Shown here in pieces: positions 5,961-10,130 of a stretch of 10,130 nt of DNA. Each line of letters opens with the position of its first letter. Position 1 is the first letter of the stretch. Source of the DNA: Mesorhizobium sp. Its GTDB lineage: Bacteria; Pseudomonadota; Alphaproteobacteria; Rhizobiales; Rhizobiaceae. The position numbers were made by a program, and so were the translations under genes. A model generated the notes under the pieces. That model was not told where the DNA came from. It was given only the letters and a program-made list of their open reading frames with translations, and did not search any database. The stretch is from positions 1-10,130 of the forward strand of contig JAEKLU010000249.1 of NCBI GenBank assembly GCA_019509685.1, given 5' to 3'.

Positions 5961-7232
5961 TCAGGATTGGCGCAGGAAGATCGGCCAGGCGATCGCCGCG
6001 CAAGCCGCGGCGGCCAGCCACACGCCTTGCCACGCAAAGAGCACCAAAAGCCACGGAATGGCGATCGGCACGAGGCAGAAGCCGATGAAGACGAAGCTGT
6101 TGGCGAGGCTGAGCGCGGTGCCGACATGGCCGGCGCCGGCCAGCGTTGCAAGTTCGGTATAGGCAACGCCATGCCAGGCCGAGACTGAGATGCCGGCGAC
6201 GACGACCATGAACGGCAGCGCCATCATCAGTGCCGGTTGCGTGCCGACTGCCAGCACCAGCAGCCACAGCATCGCAAAGGCCAAGGCGCTGAGCGCGCTG
6301 CAGAGCCTCAGGAAGGACCGGCGGTTTCCGTGGCGGTCGGTGAAGCGGCCGCTCCAGACGCGCATCGTCATGGCGCCGGCCTGCACGACGGCAAGCGTGG
6401 CGCTGGTCACCCATGTGCCCATGCCGGCGAAGTCGTGCAGGAAGACCGACGCGAAGGTCAGCACCGCGACCTGCGGGAAGCAGAGCAGGCCTATGGCGAT
6501 CGAGATGCGCCAGACTTCGATGTTGCGAAGCGGCGCCGGGCCGCTGGAGGTCGCAGCGGCGGCACCGCTGTACTCGGCCGGCGGCTCGTGCAGCCAGCGC
6601 CAGGCAAAGAAGGCAGCGATGGCGGAGACGGCCGCCAGCAGGCCGAAGACGGCGGCAAAGCCGAAACTCAAGGCAAGCGAGGGCAGCACCATCGCGCCAA
6701 GCCCGCCGCCGAGCGGCACCGCCGTCTGCCTGATGCTCATGGCAAAACCGCGCTCGCCTTCATGGAACCAGCCCATGATGGCGCGGCCGCTGGAACCGTT
6801 GACGCTGCCACCGAGCAGACCGACGACGAGCAGGCTTGCCGAAAGCAGCGCGACTCCTGGAACGGCGAGCGTTGTCGGCACGACGAGGATTGCCATGATG
6901 AGCAGCCAGGCCGCGGTCGCGCCGAGCCCGGTCAGGAGCACGCGGCGGTCGCCCCAGCGATCGGTGAGCACGCCCCATGGCAGTTCGCTGAGCGCAACGC
7001 CGAGGCCAAGAAGGCCAAGCGCCAGGCCAAGCTGGGCGTTGTCGAGATGATAGCCCTGGCGCATGGCCACGGCGGTGGCCGGAATGCCGGAGAAGGTGGC
7101 GGAGAAGCCGGCATTGGCGGCGACGCCGATGCCCAGCACCTTCCAGCGGTGATTTGGCCCGAAGGTGCGGCCCGCTGCGGTGGTGGCCCTCGCGGTCGGC
7201 TGGCAGTCGTCTCGTGCAATGATGGCAGACAT
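5961..7232 (-). CDS. Major facilitator superfamily (MFS) transporter
   Basis: Inner-membrane secondary transporter of 423 residues with about twelve hydrophobic helices. After a hydrophilic N terminus (1-28), the first half carries the MFS motif A between helices 2 and 3, GVLTDRWGDRR (87-97). A hydrophilic central loop spans about 215-238 (EPPAEYSGAAAATSSGPAPLRN), and the second half repeats a motif-A-like SGRFTDRHGNRR (294-305). The substrate cannot be read from the sequence. The ATG at 7232 has only a weak GGGA upstream; a second ATG at 7240 is in another frame. The gene is divergent from the LysR-type gene at 7349 with 116 bp between them, so the regulator may control it. It ends 132 bp before the hydrolase start; no clear terminator is visible in that gap. 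Confidence 0.9.
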   Translation of the reverse strand: MSAIIARDDCQPTARATTAAGRTFGPNHRWKVLGIGVAANAGFSATFSGIPATAVAMRQGYHLDNAQLGLALGLLGLGVALSELPWGVLTDRWGDRRVLLTGLGATAAWLLIMAILVVPTTLAVPGVALLSASLLVVGLLGGSVNGSSGRAIMGWFHEGERGFAMSIRQTAVPLGGGLGAMVLPSLALSFGFAAVFGLLAAVSAIAAFFAWRWLHEPPAEYSGAAAATSSGPAPLRNIEVWRISIAIGLLCFPQVAVLTFASVFLHDFAGMGTWVTSATLAVVQAGAMTMRVWSGRFTDRHGNRRSFLRLCSALSALAFAMLWLLVLAVGTQPALMMALPFMVVVAGISVSAWHGVAYTELATLAGAGHVGTALSLANSFVFIGFCLVPIAIPWLLVLFAWQGVWLAAAACAAIAWPIFLRQS

Positions 7233-7348
7233 GATTTCATTCCCGTGACGGCCGTTTGAGCGGGTTGACGGACGGGATGTAGCGCCATAACTTCATCCAT
7301 AAAATCAGGAAGTTTTTGACTGACAATCCTGAAAAACAGGACGATATT
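7233..7348. promoter_or_regulatory. Divergent control region of the LysR/MFS pair
   Basis: Candidate operator repeats are AACTTC-N14-GAAGTT (7289-7294 with 7309-7314), TCAGGA-N16-TCCTGA (7305-7310 with 7327-7332) and TCCTG-AAAAA-CAGGA (7327-7331 with 7337-7341). The last overlaps the likely ribosome binding site of the LysR gene. A plus-strand TTGACG (7265-7270) is followed after 17 bases by TAACTT, a modest promoter match overlapping the first repeat. Repeats of this kind fit autoregulation plus control of the transporter, which is common for divergent LysR genes, but binding is not shown. Confidence 0.45.
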
Positions 7349-8269
7349 ATGCACCGCGTCACATTCGACCTCGATGTGCTGAGAACCTTCGTCGCCGGCA
7401 TGGAACTGGGCAGCTTTGCCAAAGCGGCTGAACGGCTCGGACGCTCGACCTCGGCGGTCAGCGCCCAGTTGAAGAAATTGGAAGAGCAAGCCGCAACGCC
7501 GATCTTCCGCAAGGCGGGGCGCGGCCTGGCGCTCACCGAGGCTGGCGAGACTATGCTCGGCTATGCGCGGCGGTTGATCGAGCTCAACGATGAGGCTGCC
7601 TCGGCCATCCGCGGCATCGAGCTGGAAGGCTGGGTTCGGCTTGGCCTGCAGGAGGATTTCGGCGAAGCCGTGCTGCCCGACGTGCTCGGCCGCTTTGCGC
7701 GCGCCCATCCAAAGGTGCGTATCGAGGCGCGGATCGGGCGCAGCCATGATCTTGCCGAGCGTATCCTGTCCGGCAGCCTGGATATCGCGCTCGCCTGGCA
7801 CGATGGCATGACCCTGCCCTACAGCCGGCATGTAGCCGATGTGCAGGCGCGCTGGATCGGCCCGGCCAAGCCGATTGCTGTCGGAGCAAATGACGGCGAG
7901 CCGTTGCCGCTGGTGGTGTTCGAAGCGCCCTGCCTGCTGCGCACCGTGGCGACGGCAACGCTCGACCGTGCGGGAATGCCCTGGCGCATGGCCTTTTCCA
8001 GCCCGAGCCTCGGCGGCATCTGGGCGGCCGTGGCCGCGGGCCTCGGCCTGACGATCCGCACCGATATCGGCCTGCCTGCCAATGTCAGGGCGATCGCGCC
8101 CGAGGCGGTCGGGTTGCCGGCGTTGCCGATGATGGCGCTGCACCTGCACCAGAAGGACGCCGAGCTCGATCCGGTGGCGGCCCGGTTGGCGGAGATTTTA
8201 TTGCAGGCGGCGCTGGAGACGCTGCCGGAGGGAGCGGTGATAAAGGAGAGGCTGCGGGAGGTGGCTTAG
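7349..8269 (+). CDS. LysR-type transcriptional regulator
   Basis: Cytoplasmic DNA-binding regulator, 306 residues, close to the family norm of about 300. The N-terminal winged helix-turn-helix covers about 6-65 (DLDVLRTFVAGMELGSFAKAAERLGRSTSAVSAQLKKLEE, then PIFRKAGRGLALTEAGE), followed by the linker helix (67-92). The C-terminal substrate-binding region (about 95-290) includes LRLGLQEDF-like VRLGLQEDF and the DIALAWHDG strand. A TTG at 7316 could extend the frame by 11 residues, but the ATG at 7349 starts just before the conserved HTH and has AGGAC at about 6 bases. It is divergent from the MFS transporter, the usual arrangement for a regulator and its target; the ligand is unknown. It converges with der, and a palindromic repeat lies between them. 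Confidence 0.95.
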   Translation: MHRVTFDLDVLRTFVAGMELGSFAKAAERLGRSTSAVSAQLKKLEEQAATPIFRKAGRGLALTEAGETMLGYARRLIELNDEAASAIRGIELEGWVRLGLQEDFGEAVLPDVLGRFARAHPKVRIEARIGRSHDLAERILSGSLDIALAWHDGMTLPYSRHVADVQARWIGPAKPIAVGANDGEPLPLVVFEAPCLLRTVATATLDRAGMPWRMAFSSPSLGGIWAAVAAGLGLTIRTDIGLPANVRAIAPEAVGLPALPMMALHLHQKDAELDPVAARLAEILLQAALETLPEGAVIKERLREVA

Positions 8270-8276
8270 GCCCTAC

Positions 8277-8335
8277 GCGGGTCGTCATCACGGGCGAAGC
8301 GACGCGAAGCGGAGCGCAGACCCGAGGATGACGAC
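8277..8335. repeat. Palindromic intergenic repeat between lysR-type gene and der
   Basis: GTCGTCATC (8281-8289) pairs with GATGACGAC (8327-8335); the arms extend inward through CGGG/CCCG with small mismatches. The interior has the near-tandem units GCGAAGC at 8295-8301 and 8305-8311, followed by GGAGCGC. This resembles a palindrome I associate with many rhizobial intergenic regions, but the family name and copy number are not known to me. It fills most of the 93-bp convergent gap. Confidence 0.6.
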
Positions 8336-8339
8336 TTGG

Positions 8340-8357
8340 TGGGGCGTTGGCGCCCCA
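8340..8357. terminator. Possible terminator hairpin in the convergent lysR/der gap
   Basis: TGGGGCG (8340-8346) and CGCCCCA (8351-8357) form a 7-bp stem with a TTGG loop, 5 bases past the der stop on the minus strand. There is no U run on either side, so intrinsic termination is uncertain. Confidence 0.4.
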
Positions 8358-8362
8358 ACCCG

Positions 8363-9787
8363 TCAGCGCTTCTTCGCCCTGCCTGCAAAAGGGTTGTCCG
8401 AGGTGCGCAGCGCGATGCGGATCGGCACGCCCGGCATGTCGAAGGCCTCGCGCAGGCTGTTCGACAGGTAGCGCACATAGGATTGCGGCATGGCGTCCGG
8501 CCGCGAGCACTGGACGACAAAACCCGGCGGCCGGGTCTTGGCCTGCGTGACGTATTTGACCTTCAGCCGGCGGCCGGCGACGGCGGGCGGCGGATGGTGC
8601 GCGAGGATGCTTTCCAGCCAGCGGTTGAGCTTTCCGGTCGACACACGGCTGTTCCACACCTTGTGCGTCTTGATGACGGCGTCCATCAGCTTGTCGAGGC
8701 CGCGCCCGGTCTCGGCAGAGACGGTGACGGCCTGGATGCCGCGCACCTGCGGCAAGAGCCGCCCGGTCTTTTCGCGCAGCTCGGCAAGCAATTCCTGCGG
8801 GTTGTCGATCAAATCCCATTTGTTGAACGCGATCACCGGCGCCCTGCCCTCACGGATGATCAGATCGGCGATCTGCAGATCCTGCTTCTCGAAGGGTATG
8901 GTAGCGTCGAGCACGATGATGACGATCTCGGCGAAGCGGATGGCGCGCAGGCCGTCCTGCACCGACATCACTTCCAGCTTCTCGTGGATTCTCGCCTTGC
9001 GGCGCATGCCGGCGGTGTCGAACAGCTTGACCCGGCGGCCGCGCCAGTCCCAGTCGACGGAAATCGAATCGCGGGTGATGCCGGCTTCCGGCCCGGTCAG
9101 CAGCCGCTCCTCGCCGATCAGCGCATTGATCAGCGTCGACTTGCCGGCATTGGGACGGCCGACGACGGCGATGCGCATCGGCTTGGTATCGTCATAGGTT
9201 GCTTCGGCATCCGGATCGGCGATGTCCTCGCCGATCAGCACTTCGCTGGCGGCGGCCTCCTCCTCGGCCTCTTCCTCGTCGAAAGCGCGCTTCTCGCCAA
9301 GGGCTTCGATCACGGCGTCGCGCAGATCGGGCATGCCCTGGCCATGCTCGGCCGAGACCGGGATCGGTTCGCCCAGGCCCAGTTCCCAGGCCTCCAGCAT
9401 GCCGCCCTGGGCGCCCTTGGCCTCAGCCTTGTTGGCGACCAGCACCACCGGCTTGCCGGACTTGCGCACGATCTCGGCAAAGGTGCGGTCGTCGGGCAAC
9501 AGGCCGGACTTGGCGTCGATGGTGAAGAAGATCAGATCGGCCTCGCGGATGGCGATCTCGGTCTGCTGGCGCATGCGGCCGGGCAGCGTCGAGGCCGCGG
9601 CATCCTCGAAGCCGGCGGTGTCGATGACGTCGAAATGCAGGTCGTAGAGTTTTGCGGCATGGACGCGGCGATCGCGCGTCACGCCCGGCGTGTCGTCGAC
9701 AAGCGCCAGCTTCCTTCCGACCAGCCGATTGAAAAGAGTCGATTTGCCGACGTTAGGCCGGCCGATGATGGCGACTTTGAACGACAT
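8363..9787 (-). CDS. der: Ribosome-associated double GTPase Der (EngA)
   Basis: Essential GTPase for maturation of the 50S ribosomal subunit. The 474-residue product has two tandem G domains and a C-terminal KH-like domain. Domain 1: P-loop GRPNVGKST (9-17), switch DDTPGVTRD (31-39), DTAG (56-59), NKAE (119-122) in place of the usual NKxD, and SAE (145-147). An acidic linker follows, with a Glu-rich run at about 170-180. Domain 2: GRPNAGKST (210-218), GITRD (236-240), DTAG (257-260), NKWD (322-325) and SAETGRG (357-363). The KH-like region is about 378-468, ending in the basic GRAKKR. The ATG at 9787 begins [16 protein letters not shown], the normal Der N terminus, although the ribosome binding site is weak. 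It lies 67 bp after the YfgM-like TPR gene, with a palindromic repeat between. Confidence 0.98.
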   Translation of the reverse strand: MSFKVAIIGRPNVGKSTLFNRLVGRKLALVDDTPGVTRDRRVHAAKLYDLHFDVIDTAGFEDAAASTLPGRMRQQTEIAIREADLIFFTIDAKSGLLPDDRTFAEIVRKSGKPVVLVANKAEAKGAQGGMLEAWELGLGEPIPVSAEHGQGMPDLRDAVIEALGEKRAFDEEEAEEEAAASEVLIGEDIADPDAEATYDDTKPMRIAVVGRPNAGKSTLINALIGEERLLTGPEAGITRDSISVDWDWRGRRVKLFDTAGMRRKARIHEKLEVMSVQDGLRAIRFAEIVIIVLDATIPFEKQDLQIADLIIREGRAPVIAFNKWDLIDNPQELLAELREKTGRLLPQVRGIQAVTVSAETGRGLDKLMDAVIKTHKVWNSRVSTGKLNRWLESILAHHPPPAVAGRRLKVKYVTQAKTRPPGFVVQCSRPDAMPQSYVRYLSNSLREAFDMPGVPIRIALRTSDNPFAGRAKKR

Positions 9788-9804
9788 CGGGTCTACCGCT
9801 TATC

Positions 9805-9854
9805 TTGCATGTCGTTTGTCCCAAAACCGCTGCGCACTTTTGGGCGACATGCAA
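9805..9854. repeat. Palindromic intergenic repeat between the TPR gene and der
   Basis: TTGCATGTCG (9805-9814) pairs with CGACATGCAA (9845-9854), and CCCAAAA (9820-9826) pairs with TTTTGGG (9838-9844). The two stems stack directly on the right side and are separated by five unpaired bases on the left. The 11-base loop contains CTGCGCA. The repeat touches the TPR stop codon and takes up 50 of the 67 intergenic bases. I recognise the core (CCAAAAC...TGCGCAC...TTTTGGG) as a motif recurring in rhizobial genomes, from memory only. Confidence 0.75.
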
Positions 9855-10130
9855 TCACGACGCGTTGCCCGACCCACGGATCAGCTCGGACATGAGCTGC
9901 GCCCGCTGGCGCACATTGCGCGGGGCGCCGTCATCCGAAGAGATCTGGTCGAACAGTTTGAGAGCATCCGCGGACTTGCCGTCCTTCCAGGCGGCGAGGC
10001 CGAGCGCCTCGCGCGCCGAATGGCGCAGCGGATTGGTGTCGGAGGTGAGCGCCTCGACGCGGCTGGAGACATCGGCGAAAGAGCCGTGATCGACGAGCAG
10101 CAGGGCCGCCCTCAGTCGCGCGATGTCGCG
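9855..10130 (-). CDS. YfgM-like tetratricopeptide (TPR_21) protein, C-terminal fragment
   Basis: The frame is open from the window edge to the TGA at 9855-9857, giving 91 residues of a gene that starts outside. The sequence begins RDIARLRAALLLVDHGSFADV, continues NPLRHSAREALGLAAWKDGKSADALKLFDQI and ends RNVRQRAQLMSELIRG, the helical-repeat pattern of the C-terminal part of YfgM/TPR_21 proteins as I know them from alphaproteobacteria. YfgM in E. coli is an inner-membrane protein with a periplasmic TPR domain associated with the Sec translocon and periplasmic chaperones. The N-terminal membrane anchor would lie outside the window. The position directly upstream of der supports this, since yfgM, bamB and der are neighbours in many proteobacteria; bamB is not between them here. 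The two may be co-transcribed. Confidence 0.8.
   Translation of the reverse strand, partial: RDIARLRAALLLVDHGSFADVSSRVEALTSDTNPLRHSAREALGLAAWKDGKSADALKLFDQISSDDGAPRNVRQRAQLMSELIRGSGNAS

Noticed and set aside
8295..8317. Near-tandem GCGAAGC units as a CRISPR or VNTR
   Set aside because: Only two or three 7-base units inside a palindrome; no spacers or regular repeat length.
8336..9895. A 519-codon open frame on the plus strand opposite der
   Set aside because: It is antisense to a complete Der protein with all G-domain motifs; long antisense frames are usual in GC-rich DNA. No recognisable domain.

Overview
The window is high-GC chromosomal DNA from an alphaproteobacterium of the order Hyphomicrobiales (Rhizobiales), most likely a Mesorhizobium-like member of the Phyllobacteriaceae. 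The reasons are a membrane-sector (F0) ATP synthase operon separate from the F1 genes and carrying both b and b' subunits, a promoter close to the rhizobial housekeeping form CTTGAC-N17-CTATAT, and palindromic intergenic repeats of a style familiar in rhizobia. The genus is inferred from remembered protein similarity and was not tested.

Layout. 1-372 (+) is the C-terminal end of a PA0069-type radical SAM protein. 519-1214 (+) is rnhB (ribonuclease HII), whose start codon sits inside a 13-bp perfect inverted repeat. 1215-1660 has no gene: it holds a roughly 360-bp composite inverted repeat and then the atp operon terminator. 1663-4331 (-) is the F0 operon, transcribed atpI-atpB-atpE-atpF' (b')-atpF (b) from a promoter at about 4390-4418. 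4332-4643 is a structured gene-free stretch with a possible three-way-junction fold next to the sleB stop codon. 4644-5828 (-) is a membrane-anchored SleB-type cell-wall hydrolase. 5961-7232 (-) is a major facilitator transporter, and 7349-8269 (+) is a divergent LysR-type regulator. 8363-9787 (-) is der (EngA), the double-GTPase ribosome assembly factor. 9855-10130 (-) is the C-terminal end of a YfgM-like TPR protein upstream of der.

How the genes work together. The F0 genes form one operon building the proton channel (a, c, b, b') plus its AtpI assembly helper; the F1 genes must lie elsewhere. The YfgM-like gene followed by der recalls the yfgM-bamB-der neighbourhood of other proteobacteria. 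The LysR/MFS pair shares a 116-bp intergenic region and probably forms a regulator-transporter unit with unknown ligand. The rest is housekeeping.

I found no CRISPR array, tRNA, rRNA, transposase or phage gene, and no obvious new multi-gene system. The most unusual signals are non-coding: the composite repeat with compensatory changes between its two arms, the inverted repeat with two GANTC sites around the rnhB start, the three-way-junction fold after sleB, and the hairpins placed on either side of atpE.
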